A stretch of DNA of 64,000 nucleotides from Baylisascaris procyonis (Eukaryota; Nematoda; Chromadorea; Rhabditida; Ascarididae): NCBI GenBank assembly GCA_037389465.1, contig JAZARR010000123.1:2116501-2180500 (forward strand). The letters are read 5' to 3'. The notes under the pieces are model-generated. The model did not search any database and had not been told where the DNA came from. It saw only the letters and a program-made list of their open reading frames with translations. The translations under genes and the position numbers were made by a program. Of this stretch, positions 12,580 to 27,036 are shown piece by piece. The number at the start of each line of letters is the position of its first letter. Position 1 is the stretch's first letter.

Positions 12580-14360
12580 ATGGCTACACAACATGTCACC
12601 GATTCGACAACTCTTGTCGAAGAAGTGGAAAAGAGAGATACAACACAACAAGGTTGGATTTGTTTTTTTTTTTTTGAAGTAAAACCTTATTTCTTGATGA
12701 ATTATGCATTTGGACAAGCTCAATTTTGTGAGTAAATTTTCCACTCTGTAATGGGTGAAATTGAATGAGAGGGCGAAAAGCGCGATATGCGTTTTTCAAA
12801 AATTCAGTCTATGGCTGTCGACGTATCCAAGCATGATAATCCCTAATAATAATTAGCGTAGTCTTTAAACTAACAATCAAAACAATATATATATATATAT
12901 ATATATATTGTTTTGATTGTTAGTTTATATATCCGTCGAATTAAAAAGGATTTTCAGAGACACTAGTTTTACGATTGAGACCACGATCTCATAGCCCTCC
13001 ACACGTCACATGGGCAGCCGGTACAATTGATAACGAGCATTTGGGACGGCTCAAGAGCAATTGCTGTTGCATATGGGTAAAACCTCGTAAGTGGGACGAT
13101 CCATCTACTTGGGAACAAGATGAACATGAGGTCAACATTCGCTCTTATTTCGTTGAGTGTAACTCTAACTTTAAACTTCTACATTATTGCGATCGATTAG
13201 ATAAACCGAATTAGACGATTCAATATCGTAACAAATAAATCGACAATGACAATCACCTCTGATATAGCACTATATTAACAAAGATATCTTCAATGGGAAT
13301 CTGCCTCCATCGTTAGATACTTTCAATGGAATGTTTTATGATTAAACTCTAAAAAGTGTTGCAATTCTTATAACTTTTATAAGTGATGTTGGAGATTGAC
13401 AACAAAAAAAAGTACAGAGTAACCCATTAGAAGCTCAAGAGCGGCATCAATATTCTTCTTTTATTTCAGTTCCCTTAAAGCATCCAAAGTATAGATATCA
13501 AAGGTGACCGTCATAGGCAAACTTTACCTTGTGGCCAAATTGAGCTTTGTTTATATATTGGCACTAAATATAAATAATTACTGATATTAATGCAATATAG
13601 TGGATATAAGCTAAATTTACATGTCCACATTCTTTATCTTTTTTATATAAAATTTTGAATCCACAGTGAGTAAGTGGATTCTATTGGCTGTCAGAGCACC
13701 GCCATCATCATCTAATAGCTACTACTTGATGAACATTTAAAAGTGCAAATATTTTAATTTCTCTTAATTACATAATAGCCGAAATTAGTATAAAGTTTCA
13801 AAAAAACAATATTCAACATGAAGTAATAATTCATTCCATTATGCTACTGTGAAAGTACTCAAATATAACGATTCACTTCCAATATTGATTGAACTTTTCA
13901 AAAGCTGCATTAATGGTAACGAATTACCTTAATTAGTGGTAACGAATTGTGATCTGTGGACATTATTGCTGATACGATGTAACAACGGAGCTTATTCTAG
14001 TCATTTTCTTCACTGAGACGTGGAATGAGGTGCGAAGGAGGGAAGGGGGGGTTGAGCTTGTTTATTGGTGGTTATTCCACCAATGAATCATCAGAAGATT
14101 TGCAATCATACGGGAATAAAACATCGGCTACATTTATAAACGTAAATTAAAACCAGAACACACTCTCTTCCTTAAGGCGCCGTCAAAATAGACGAGATAT
14201 AGTGAAGTGGATCGCAGCGCAACATAGCTAAATCAGTGCTCTTGTATTGTTTCAAGGGGGAATATGCGTGAACAATTTATCATTTCAGACTGAACATTGC
14301 CGAGGACATACATTGCCACCACCAGTACCTACTCCTAAAAGTGAGCCACCAAAGGAGTAA
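12580..14360 (+). CDS. PPP1R11: Protein phosphatase 1 inhibitor-3 homologue (PPP1R11)
   Basis: Three exons, 12580-12652, 12958-13130 and 14289-14360, join in phase to give a 105-residue protein (the human protein is about 126). Inhibitor-3 is a small, largely disordered, heat-stable inhibitor of PP1 and is also reported as an E3 ubiquitin ligase. The match is to the conserved core: HVTW followed by GTIDNEHLGRLKSNCCCIWV corresponds to the human VEW PP1-docking segment, the TVDNEHMGRRSS block and the CCC cluster. The last exon supplies the Cys/His segment TEHCRGH and a Pro-rich tail that resembles the human C-terminus. The N-terminus is Thr/Glu-rich, as expected. Introns use GTTGGA/TTTTCAG and GTCAAC/TTTCAG. 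Intron 1 contains a perfect 62-bp palindrome. An AATAAA overlaps the end just after the stop (14362-14367), which is close for a poly(A) signal, so the real one may be further downstream. Confidence 0.9.
12866..12927. repeat. Perfect 62-bp palindrome with an (AT)n centre
   Basis: Arms of 20 unique bases (TAAACTAACAATCAAAACAA and its exact reverse complement) surround a run of alternating TA of about 22 bases. The whole 62 bases is its own reverse complement, centred at 12896.5. It lies in intron 1 of PPP1R11 and ends 30 bases before exon 2. Confidence 0.95.
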
Positions 14361-16970
14361 CAATAAAGAAATTGCGAGAAAATAATAGAGCAATTATGAA
14401 AATATTCCATAACTACTACAACTATATCAATTTAGTATCAATTATGGGCATTACAATTATCGAATTCAATACGATTTTGTGGGTAATAAATATTCTTGAT
14501 AAGAAAGCTTAATAAATTCAACCAATAAATCGTTAAAACATGATGATTGGGAGAATAAATGAAGAAGAATATTCAAAAGATTTGCATATAGGTGAATTAT
14601 AATTTTATATTCAACTGTTTATTCGAAATCCCTAATAAAATGGATTTATTTCATAAATCATTTAATCTCAGTCAAGAATTTCCCTTTGCATCGATAAGAA
14701 AATATGACTAGCAAGCTTTATTGCAAATTTAAGTAAAAAATAGTCCACTGTGCAAGTTTACAAATTTGCACTTGCAAAAAAAGCACTATAGCGACGTCGC
14801 GTCTATATGCGTTTAAATGCGTTTATGCTCGTCTCTCCGATAGATTTAAATCGAGAACTGTTAGAGTTATGAAGCTTATTGTATATACTCATATGGCTAT
14901 TGATACATCCTTCTATGCTAAGGCATTCAATTAGAAAGGAGTTATTGATATTTCTATAGACTCGAAAAACAGTGCACCTATAGAATTTTTCACATTGGTT
15001 GATCAGCATTCTACGATCGCTAAAATTAAAAAAAAAACCTGCTGAATATATTTCAAACATCATAATTTTTTTCGGTAAATTTCGAATTTTTTCGAATTTT
15101 TTTCAGTAAATTTCAAATATCATAATAAGTGGTAATCCGAGAGTTGTGGATTAAGAAGATATAAGTGGATAGGCAGACGCTATATATTTGAGCAATATTT
15201 ATTGATAGTATGCAAAAAAGTAAGCGAAATAATGCTTGAAAAGATTACTTCAAAATTTAGCATTTAATTGTTATAAAATTGTGCGACGTTATATTGTGAG
15301 TATTAGAATATGCAAAAATCCAGCGAAAAATTATAATATCATATAGTATTGAAATGAATGAATAATAAATGAGACCTCCATTCATCTTCAAGTCGACTAT
15401 CGGCGACATTGCCAAGTAATTTCCTTCTTTGAAAACGCGTTAATTCCGATTCAAATACTTTCGTCTGTAAATAAAATTTCACTCATTATATATCCAACAA
15501 ATTATCACTCTTTATCACTATAACTGATGATTAGAGAATAGATAAGAGGATTGATAACGTGAAATTATTTTTATGAACCCAAAAAATCATTGAGAATTTG
15601 AAATTTGGCAAAAAAAATTAATTGAAAATTTTGAATAAAAACGAAAAAATTTAATGAAAATGGAAATTTATTTAATCTAAAAAGAAAAACTGGACAAATA
15701 AAGGTGAAGTGCCATGCTTTTTCAACAATAAAAGAGCAGTTTTTTCTTTGAAAAAAAAAGCACTAAAACTTGGAAAAAATTTTCCCAACTAAGTATCAGC
15801 AGTGTTCATCGTCTATTTCCACCTTCGCTTCCTCATCCCTGTAAAACCCTCTAAAACAGGCTGAAAAACATCACTTTATCAACCATCCCATACATTTCGC
15901 TTCATCATAAAGAATCTCATCGAAAATTAAAAATTGTAAATTTTTGCATCACTTTTCTGAATTGTAAGTTTTCATATACTTGTATTATTTCATAAAATTT
16001 GAGTAATCTCCTTCAGGATCCATCTCAGTCAATAGAGGGAATCTCCAGCCTCATAACTGTATGTGGTTTGAAATTTAGTAAAAAAATTAGAAATAATTTA
16101 TGGAAAAAATAGTAAATAATCTACTTTAAAAAAATAAAGCTATTAAAATATTAATTCAACTTTATTTTTAAAAAAACCGAACCAATCGGTTAGAAAATCC
16201 AGAAAAAAATTAAATCGGTACATATTAAAGGTAAAGGTAAGGCGTTAAAAATTGTCGGAAATTTGCATATGCTCAAGTTGGTATGAATTACGTACGAAAA
16301 AGTATCTTTCAAATACGCCTACAAGCGGTATAACTCTAACTCTCTAATTATAAAATGCCAGTTTCCTTCATTATTGGTTGATTATTTTCGGCTTGTAATG
16401 CAAAAGACAATCGGTACGAAGGCATCACCGTTTTTTCTCCTGGATTACAGAAAAGTTGTATATGTTTTTTAATATAAAGATGGAAATCATTTGAAATTAA
16501 ATTGGCAACCAATAATGTAGCCAAAAATAATTGGCAATGATCAGTGGAACAATTTTTGGGAGCTAATGAGTATGAAGTATTAAGAACTACCTTTAAAAAA
16601 GTAGAATGACTATCAATTGTATATATGTAAATTTATCAAGTGAATAACAAATAACAAATAAACACGAACCATTCCATCAGTAACACCGATGATTTGTTCT
16701 TCACGAATCCAGTAGATAAAAAATCTTGAGTTATTACTGCCTTCATATGCGAAACATCTAAATTCATCCAATCCCCCAATTGACTGCATTCACTCAACCC
16801 TTCTAAATCACTTTCACTTAATTAAATATAAAATATCGTAATAATCTGTTGAATAAATCGTCAAAGCGTTTTATTTCGATTTATTCTCGTTGATAAGAAC
16901 TAATAGGCTTATTTATGATAATACGGTAAAAAAATTTAATATTTCCAGCTTCAATAGTTCTTGACTTAAA

Positions 16971-16973
<3 letters not shown>

Positions 16974-17026
<53 letters not shown>
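16974..17026. repeat. (AT)n microsatellite
   Basis: About 53 bases of uninterrupted alternating AT. Confidence 0.95.
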
Positions 17027-17032
<6 letters not shown>

Positions 17033-17602
17033 ACGTTCGAAACTTTAGAAATGCAAATTTTTCAAACATGCATAAAACGATAAAAATTTGGTAAACAAGT
17101 GCTAGATTTTCTTGTGGAATTCATGATGAATGAAACATTTTTCACCTTTATGGAGAGAGGTTATTGCGTCAATAGTATGTGACATTTTGCATTCATAGTG
17201 ATTTCAATTACACTGAATTTTACAGCTCATCGATTTTTAACACAAACTTTCACTAGATGAATAATATATGCTATCACCTAATTACTCAAATATCTATAAC
17301 AGTGATTAAATGCTTCAAAGTATTATTGGAATAGAATATTCACTTATTATAATAGTTCTTTAACAATAAACAGAATAATGTAGAAGAACTCTTTTATGGT
17401 AATCGACCATTTCAAAGTATTGATTTATTTCACTGAAGCAATATAAAAAATATTTTATTGAAAAAAATCTCAAAATATTATACAAATTAATAAAAAAAAA
17501 TTGAGTAAATATGAATTGCAATACAACGTTTTAAAGAGGCACAATTTGGACTTCTGAATACTACTAAAGCAAAATGACCATTCCTAAAATAGATCGCAAA
17601 GA

Positions 17603-17604
<2 letters not shown>

Positions 17605-17687
<83 letters not shown>
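17605..17687. repeat. (AT)n microsatellite, longest in the window
   Basis: About 80 bases of uninterrupted alternating AT. Its apparent open frames on both strands (Tyr-Ile repeats) are artefacts of the repeat. Confidence 0.95.
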
Positions 17688-17689
<2 letters not shown>

Positions 17690-19286
17690 AGGATGTATTT
17701 TTTTTCAATCTTTTCGTCACTTCCCTCAACTATACTCTCTCGATGAACATATCGAACATCGTTTTCAAATAGCACGAAATGTGCTTTTTATATGGATCAA
17801 AAGATGAATGTACGATGATCTGACTACTGAATTAAGAAACATGCTGTCATTTAATATGCACCGCAGGGAATTTCCCTATTAGTATAAGGAAGCGTCCCAT
17901 AAAAAGAATATTTCATATGCAACCTCAATTTTGCATAAAAATTAGAATCGATTGCAATCTTTATATCGATTGAATATAAATCATCAAAGCTAAAATTAAT
18001 CCGTTTAGAAATCCACAAAGCGAATTATAGATTTGTGTTGGATATTCAAAAGTAATTAAATGAATCACTTCAACAGACTTGTATAAAAATCTTAAGACAA
18101 TTTTTAATAATTAAAGAAAACAATATAAATCAGTGAAAGAAAAAAAAACGACTCTAAAAATTCTCTACGCAATAAGGCTTTATGTAATATATAATAAAAT
18201 ATACATAAGCAATCAATATATATGTGCACTTTATATATTCTATACTACAAACTTCAACAATAAAAGTATGGCAGGCACCGAACATAGCACAGTTGTTTTT
18301 CCGTACCAACACTTTTGCAACAGACTATTCTATCGTTGAAGAAATATACGCAACTCTAACAATATCAATATCCTAACAATAATCATACTCAAATATAATA
18401 TCGTTCAATACTATTCAGCGCTTATTTCTTTCCGGCTAATCGCATACTTACGAACGAAGCATTAAAAAATCGCAATCATCTAAATCTATCTTCTTTATGC
18501 CAATATCGCCTAACTGAAATAATGCTTTCTAGTACATTTATATATAGGCAAGCATAAGATAAAAAGTCTAGTCTATATTCCTTCATTACTAAATAAAATA
18601 TATACCAATGTAGGCAACATGAAACATGCAAAATAGAAACAAATTAAAAAAAAACAATAATAAAATTGCTCTATTAATTTACTAAAGATTATCGAAAAAA
18701 TAATAATCAAGGCATAAAAAATATTTAAATGCGTATAAAAGGCCCATTAAAATAGTCAACTAAAATATAAAAATTAATTTTAGTAAATCAACGGGAACAA
18801 TATACATGAAAATTTTCGACTATAAAAACTGCGTAAAAAAACATGTGCAGAAATTCAGTTGAACTCTTTTCATTATCAATTTCCGAGGTTTACAACAAAT
18901 CTTCCAAACACTAAACTCCACCTTTCCTCAACATTCACTTATGTTACGTTTACACTAAATAAATTCTTAAATCTCTTCAAACATTTCTTGAAAAAAGAGT
19001 GAACGTCTTATCAACGGTTGATTTCTTTTTTTTTAGCCGTAATTTAGTAATCCACTTTAGCTAGTATCTAATTAAAAATTTATCGATGCACAAATATATT
19101 CACTATTAGAGCTCTGCTATAACAACTAGATTTATTTGCATAATCCTCCTTAAATTCATCAACGATCTCGAAAATATTAAAACAATCGCATTCGAACAAA
19201 ATTAAATTATTTTTTGTCTATCAATTATAATAGAAAAAAAAAATCAATTAAACGCTCAGAAATAGTGCAAATAAAACGATAAAGCA

Positions 19287-22200
19287 TTAATTGCTGCCAG
19301 TGCTGAGAAGTGTACCATTAGGCGCCCCATGAGGATAATGCATGATATACCAATCATGTACGTACATTAGTATGGTCATCGGTTGGCCCAAAATAAGCGA
19401 TAACCACATGACGATATTACCTGGACGACCACCTTTCAATATCTTATCCGTTAGATAGCTCAATGGGATTTGCGCCATCATCCCATAGTATGCCCAAAGT
19501 CGGAACATATGTAGAGGAACCGAAACCTATAAATTTGAAAGAAAAAGAATAAGCTAAAGCCATAAATATACTATGCGAACGATTAATGCACATATGCACA
19601 TATCTGTAGGCTAAACAAATCATCACAAATCCCACTTTTTACAATTCTATATCATTAACTTAAAATTTTCACAGACATCATTTGCGTTCTAATATGAAAA
19701 CCAAATATTAAAGGCAATTTTCAGTTAAATTCTTAAAAATGGCAGCGATGAATAAACAAAATTTTTACAGAAGACAATCGATCAACTCACTCAGAGAGCA
19801 ATCCTAGCTAAACGCAATCGGCAAATGCCGATAGTGATTACCTCTCAGGTAATAATAAAAATTGGTCTCTAATTTAAGCAAAACGTACAATTCAAAAGGT
19901 GCACTCAGTGAATTAGGGAAATAAACAAATTGAAATAATGTAAATGGATATAAGAAAACTTAGTATGCCCGAATTAAATTTGCTCACTCTATACTAACGC
20001 TTGCCGAATAAACAATCAACACCAGTGTTTCAACATAGATTGATTTAGTAATCACAAAATTGCATTGATCCAAACGCTCTAAGACAATGACCAACCCACC
20101 CCACCTTCCTTTTTCCTTTCTATAATCCTACTCACAGCTTAACAATTTATTTATTTATTTACTTATTTATTTATTTCTTTATGTAATTTATTTATTTATT
20201 TCAATCAACGAGCATTCATTATGAATAAATGTCTCTTCATACCGCTTCCACCTGCCCTGATTCGATGCCCTTCTGATCCACTTGGCTTCAGCGGTTTCTA
20301 GATCGGCCTCTAATCCTTGCAGGCCGGCAGCTTAATAATTAGCAGATATTTTTATTAGACAGCTATAATTTAATTACAAGAATTACGAGAGCTCACCAGA
20401 TATTCGTGAAAGAAGGCCGAAATGAAAAAGACAACAACAGATGCGCTCATCTTGCTATATCCATTTCTCATCATTGGTTTATATACATGACGTAATGCCC
20501 AACGATGTACTGGAATATTCCAAGTCTGCCAGAAATACGAGATCGTCTCCGCATTCCAAAAATCACTGCAAACGGAAGAAAAAAATTTCAATAATATAAA
20601 AAAGTTCTTTTCTGAATGAAGATATCAATCAAGTTTAATATAGCTAATACAAACATCGAGAAATCATTTGCAGCACAAGAAAAACCAACAATCTCCTCTT
20701 TCATCACACAGAACACTTGTCAGACTCCTTTGGATCTTCTATTAGTTATCCGGAAAAAAGTGTTGCAAACAACCTTTCCGGATTTCCGGAGCTCAGTTTT
20801 GCTCCTTGATAGGAAGGGGAAAAATCTTCAAATAAGTATAACAGTTGATGATACGATGAAAATAATATCGGCTTTCAAATTTTGGTTTAGATTCCGATTT
20901 GTTGGCTCCGATCAGATTCCTCTTTTTTCCAGAACATGCCCTCGACGATTTGTGTACCTTCAGAAGTTGGGCTGCATTTTCCATCTCGTCCTACCAGCTA
21001 TGAGGTGGTGCTTTCATCTATACTGGATCAGATATGCTTAGTAGATGGAATTCAAAAACAACTTGAACCCCTATATACGTGAACAAGTGATGATCAAGTG
21101 GTCGATTTCAGTTTAATTTCAAGTAAATATCTCTCGAATGAACATTGAATACTTCTTACCGATAGAACTGTCGGTCGGCGAAACGAAGTAATTCGGCGAC
21201 TAGATTGAGGAACGAATGGAATATCGTATAGAAGAATATAAGCCAGATAACATGATTCGGGATGGCCAATTTAAGGATACGTTCAATACAACGTGAGATG
21301 TTCATTGTCGAGAATGGTTCAACACTGTTACGTAGTAATGGCACTACCCATTGCTGACACAACGCTACTATTATGAACGATAATAGGATCAACTGAAATA
21401 TGCAAACATTTAGGAAAATAAATAAATAAATAAATAAACGGAAGCCCAGTGAAGGGAGATTGCTCGATTTGAAGTTGTGCTACTTTAGGATCCTGAGCGC
21501 GAACTTTCAACAGTCCATCGCCTGATTAGATTCGGAGCCTAGACGGAAATACGTCTTGTCAGGGAGAGAAGGGTCGTCAACCTTGGTCACATCTCCTTTA
21601 AAATAGGATTTAATTAACCGACCGCAGATGAACCGGTAAAACCCTCCCCTCGAAAATTTGAATGGTATTCGGTCGCAATATGGCTAATTATGACCGCTAA
21701 AGCCCTTATGTATGAATTTCGACGGATATAAGCGCTGCCGCCGTATTCAATGAAGTGTTACTCTGAAATTCGAAGCCTCAAATAACAATGCTGACAATTG
21801 AAAACAATGATGCTCGAATGGAAAGAGATGCCAATTCGAATCTTTCAATCAGCACACTTGGTCACTTGGATATAAGATAATATAACAATTTGTTCTCTTC
21901 TCTCGTGAATTATAGCACACATATGCTCGTTTCAGCTTTTTTCCTCATTCGTCTATAATAATATTTACTCATTTACAAGCTTCCTTAAATATAGACACGC
22001 TTTGGCAAGACGAGAAGATTATAACCTTATTTTGCGAATTACGTATGGCCTTGATATGGTGCACAATGTGTCCGTTATTGGGTTATTTGGAATTCGAAGT
22101 TCAAAAAATTGCTAACAAATATGATATAAAAGAATGTGTTGACAACGGGAATTGAGGACCTCCCAGAAAACAAGCCGCCTAACTGATCTGCCTTAAATAT

Positions 22201-23232
22201 AGGCTCCTCCAAGTTTTTCCTCGAATGTACGCCAATTTTAAATTTGCGAGTGCCTTATCTTTAAAGTCTTTTCCTTTAACATATGACCGCTTATCCTAGA
22301 ATTTATGAAAGCGCAAATAAAAACACTCATTAAGCAAGTGAAATTGATCGTCTTCACTGCACAAATAAAAACAAATATGAACGACATAAAAGTAAATCGA
22401 AATTTGACGCCTATGTGAAATCCATCTAGATGATCTACCATCTAACATCTCCGATAAAATTTGCACTAATAAACGAAAATTACCTCAGCAGTTCGCTTGA
22501 TCATAAATATCTTTCTTCTACCTGGTGAACGTGGGAACCGAAGTTCATAGCAAAGTGTTGGTGCAAAAATAAAATAATAAAGATTTTCCAATGTGAGATT
22601 ACTCGGATAGGCGATCGGTATATTTGTATGTGTCTATAAATTGAATCATATAGCTGAATTAACATAGAGCGGAAAAAATAAATGTGGAATTCTTCGTCTT
22701 TTATTTTCAACATGGATTCAGATTTTCGGAAAAAAAAAATTAAATGCCTTGTCCGGCAAAAAGAAAAAAAACCGAATGGAGCACTCGTAAATTGCATAAA
22801 TTGAATGGAAAAGATCAGTGAACAAAATTTTTCGTGCAGATCTCCATTTAGATCACTTTGGTTTCCCTTATTTCTTATATAATGACTTGTTTTTGAAAAA
22901 AAAAAAAGCAAACCAAAAATTGTAATTCGAGTACATAATAATGCAAAAAAAGTCGCCCAGTTCAACCATTAATAAAAATGAATCTGGTGATTACGAATAA
23001 ATAAAAAATGCATTGACCTCAAATCAACTACGAAATATGGCCTCAATCTTAAGGTATAATCCTAATTGTATTCAATTCAGATGTAATAAGCTTTAATAGA
23101 CACTTGGTAGAGTTCGATCTATCGGCGATATGCGACTACATGTTGGCTATGACTAATTATCACATGTATTTCTTTTTTTCGACACTCGTATGTGCCTCTC
23201 TTATGCACATAAATATATAAATAAATAAATAC

Positions 23233-23271
<39 letters not shown>

Positions 23272-26200
23272 ACTGGACATGTAATTCTATGCTTTCTTAA
23301 CTGTATGAATAAAGATTATTATATTATATATGAGAGAGATTTACCTGATCGATCATAAATTTTAATGGGAATACGCTAAGGTTTCAGCCTAAAAGAAGGA
23401 CCAAAAAGATTGCTTGCATGGACGACTGAATGAGTGAAAATGTAAATTAAAAACCTCTGTATGGGAATCTCGTTTAAGTGCACGTGCACTTCTACACCAA
23501 TAGTTGACATGCACATATGATGTCAACTTCAGAAATAATACCACATATATCGATAAGGCGAATGATGAATATAACGGATTACCCTTAAATATGATTAATT
23601 CAATAAGGAGATATTCGCCATTATACTTTAAAGGCTTACTTATGGGTGGCCTCATCAAAACAAAAAAAAAATAGTAGTACGAATTATTCAAGTTACTTGA
23701 AATAAAACTTTACTTAACAAATTCTTTCATGTATTTGCAAAGATACTTAAGCATCCCTTAAACACAAATCACAATATGATTCCAACCATCTATGAGAACA
23801 TTACCAATAATTTTTGATTTCCAATTCTAATTTTCAATTCATAATTCATCCATCGAATGATAAAAATATGAACCAATTTTTGCAATTATCATCCAAACGA
23901 AGTAATCGTTATTCAAAATAAATTAGTTTCTAGAGTAGTTCAGCTTAAATCCGAAGAGTGAAATTGCACTCAAAATTTCGAAAATTCTCAAAAATTTACT
24001 AAATAAAAAATTCCACAAGTGATTAGCTATGACAACAAGAAAACACTTCTGCTATCAATGATAGGTTGTGGCAATTGCGTTTTGAAAAGCGCTTCTACTT
24101 CTATTCCGACCGCTTCGATCACTTCAATAGTGCATCTGAAATCTGCCCTCATTCCCTATCCGAATCGATTGTACTAGTGGATTAACTAATCTACTGGATG
24201 TAGTCTCGTTAGTTCGGGAAAGGACATAATGAATGATGCAATGAGTTGCTTATGAAAGTAAATATACCTCGAGAAGTAGAGTGACTACGACGGGAGCACA
24301 AATATGTACCGTGAATAGGCACACATAGAAACATACCGCTATCTTATCACTTAGCCAACCTCTCGCTATAAAATAACAGAAAATATTATATTATAAAAAG
24401 AAAAGCAGAAAATAGATCAGACGATTGAGAGGTTATTTCTATAGGTTAAGATAAATGCAGCTATTTCAATTTCAACGAAAAGGCACGATATGCGCTTTTT
24501 AATTCTACCAAGTGACCACTCTGATCGATAAGTTATCATGAAATCATAAATATGCAAAATACCTTCATATTTTAATTAACTCGATCACCCGCTTAAAATT
24601 TCCGCATAAGGTTCCTTCTCTCATTGCCCAAACAACTGATGTAATAGAAAAACAGCTTGGTGCGAAATATCAGAAAATTTGCATAATCGACTAATAAGCG
24701 ATTATATACACTAATAACTGCAAAATGATAAGTGATAATAAATGATAAGTGATACGAAATGATAACAATACCGTCGAATATTTCCGTCTAGTCCCCTTTG
24801 AGCATAATAACAAGAGGGAAACCGATTTCACTGATCAACTCGGCTAACTATTTCACTCATAGAAATCCCAAATAATGAGTGCTATTCCCAATAGTTAATG
24901 TAAATTTTATTACGAATGCTTTACATATAGAGATAATTTAATGCAACGATAATAGTCAATAGTAAAAATGAAATCCTTCAACAAAAAAAAAAAATTACCC
25001 AATATTTTTTCCGTTAGAAAAACAATTATGATGCCAATATTAGAGAGGATAATCATCGCTAAATTAGGCCAATTCCATGGATCCGTTGACATAAAATATA
25101 ACCAATCAATGGGTGTTATTAGGATACCATATCTGAAAATAATTTTTGTACCTTAATAAATATTAGATTCAAAATGATTCATACAGGCAACATAATTTTT
25201 AAATCTCAATAATCAATGTCAAATATTTTAATGAAAAAAAAAAGAAGGTAACTATATGAAAACCACCCACGACGGACTCAATAGAGGAGATGGGCAAGAT
25301 GGGTCGCAAATTGAATGAAAATCGTTCGTCGAATATTCGAAAATTGCTCACTCTTAAATCAACTGGGCGTATAAAAGATGACAGAGTGGAATAAACGTCA
25401 AATTTTTGATAAAATATGTAAGTGATCGATATTTAATGAGTAGAAAAGAGCGCCACAGGTATTATGGTATTGGGTATTTTTAACTTTTTTGGAAGTCAAA
25501 TAATTAGTTGTAATAATGCTTAGAAAAAAAAAATGAACTAAGAATTTTAATATCGTATCGCAAAAAAATGCTAAAAATAAGATTGAAAATAAGATCAGAC
25601 TTGATGAGATTTTCGAGAGCAACACGACCATTTGAGACGAAAAGAAGTAGAATGGCGAGATTGAAAAACCCTCGAAAATTCGTCCATCCTGAAGTGCTGC
25701 TGAACAACGAATCTTGTGTGATATGAATTGGTTGATCCACGGCAGATCTAAATAATTTTTGCTTCTAATTGTTTCGTGAACATATCAATAATTCGTTATA
25801 TATACAAAAAATGAAACGATTATAGATAAATCTGAATTTTTGTTTTGAGGAAAATCGAGGATGTGAAGAAAATGTTACAGAAGAACATAGTTTAAGAGTT
25901 ATTGCCTCGTAGCATGAGTACTATCGAATAGGCAAACACGCATTTTCCGGGATGATTCAAAACAATGAAAGAGGAATGTGGTAGGTACTGACCATCTAGG
26001 ATTACCCTAAGCAAACAAAAACAAAATAATTACATCCACAATTGCGGCGTCATAAAGTTCGCCAACTAAAGCGAAAATACCGACAATTTTAGATTGGCAG
26101 GTTTTACGGCATAATCGAGACTAAGGAGGAAAGCATACGGGGATGATAGCAACGGTAGAAGGAGTGAAGATGTGCGGCCACTATGTTGTCGCAGATACAG

Positions 26201-27036
26201 ATGATGTACACTTGAATCAAAAATGACATATGCCTCAAAAAAGATTGAAACCCCTCATAGCGTATAGATCTGTCAGTGGTTATCTCACCATAAACGATAG
26301 ATAATGAAAACTTTTATAGCCAACACAGATTTGGGAACAGAAACTTATTTCCAACTCAACTGATTTCCGATAGGGTACGCTTGACATCAATTATTTTTCT
26401 ACCTTCTCACCTTTCTACCGGGACGGCTAAAGAGGCATGGAGAGGATGCGTGGGGGTAACCACCTACTCATTTCACTGCAGGTCACCGCATCGTGGATCG
26501 ATAGGCGAGAGTGAGAAGGAAAACAGAAAGCGGAAGATGACTATTTTACAGTTACTTACGGTATTTAAGGAAGATCATATGATGGGCAATTTGTATCACC
26601 CTCATTTCGTCGAGTTTCAATTATAATGTAGTAACTTAAGGTTACGATAGTTTATTCCAAAAGCATTCACCTTGAATGAGATTAAATTCAGCCGAATAGT
26701 TGAATGCTTTATTAGAAGGTAATGGATCAACCGAACCTCGTTGATAATTCATTGATACGCTTAAATCGTGTATTCAGAACTGGATTCAATGACTACGAGG
26801 ATTTATCGAATATTTAAAGGCGTTTCATCTGCCATCAGAATATAAATCAATCGAGATTTCTAAAATCAAATCAAAGATGAGAGAGGAAATATTGACTTAT
26901 TGACATGAAGGAGTGATGATGTGCCAGTAATTGTTGATGTCGCCGATGTAGTTGATGTTGTACGTGGACGACCAAGAACGGCGGATGTCGATGCAGTACG
27001 ACGTCGCAGGAATTCACCCGGTTCCAGCAATGCCAT
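19287..27036 (-). CDS. DGAT1: Diacylglycerol O-acyltransferase 1 (DGAT1)
   Basis: Nine - strand exons join in phase: 26897-27036, 25601-25747, 24999-25132, 24268-24365, 23455-23583, 22484-22633, 21160-21392, 20397-20565 and 19287-19526. They give 479 residues (human 488). DGAT1 is a multi-pass ER membrane enzyme of the MBOAT family that transfers a fatty acyl group from acyl-CoA to diacylglycerol, making triacylglycerol. Family landmarks in order are a short N-terminal RRRTAST basic/Ser segment, [51 protein letters not shown], the MBOAT motif FYRDFWN, and [13 protein letters not shown] with the catalytic His. The protein ends in [10 protein letters not shown] and a short tail. Two donors are unusual (GTCTGA after ENLIK, GTCAAT after exon 1) but the phases leave no better choice. 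The start at 27036 follows a TTTGCAG acceptor at about 27057, which could be a trans-splice site. The same frame stays open upstream to an ATG at 27186, so a longer 529-residue form cannot be excluded. Confidence 0.93.
20146..20202. repeat. (TTTA)n-like simple repeat
   Basis: Degenerate tandem TTTA/TTTC units in the last intron of DGAT1. A short (AATA)n run of about 24 bases lies at 21417-21437 in another intron. Confidence 0.8.
23236..23268. repeat. (AT)n microsatellite in a DGAT1 intron
   Basis: About 33 bases of alternating AT, preceded by AAAT repeats, between the DGAT1 exons at 22484-22633 and 23455-23583. Confidence 0.9.

Larger units (their letters stand above)
14361..19286. other. 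Gene-free A+T-rich stretch with microsatellites
   Basis: No supported exon on either strand. Contains two long (AT)n runs (listed separately) and a short direct repeat of a T-rich, 20-30-base unit at about 15055-15125 (shared TCATAAT and TTTTCGGTAAATTTC-like blocks). The sequence left of 19287 is the 3' flank of DGAT1. Confidence 0.4.

Noticed and set aside
17574..17807. Open frames of repeated Tyr-Ile over (AT)n runs (also at 11.7, 17.0 and 49.5 kb)
   Set aside because: An alternating AT run has no stop codon in some frames; these are microsatellite artefacts on both strands.
22501..22965. A 154-codon - strand frame
   Set aside because: Only the 22484-22633 part is coding, and in a different frame (a DGAT1 exon). 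The rest is intron with a Phe/Ile-rich chance frame.
26381..26626. An 81-codon + strand frame upstream of DGAT1 exon 2
   Set aside because: It lies in DGAT1 intron 1 on the opposite strand, with no motif or splice sites; the G+C-richer patch alone is not evidence of a gene.
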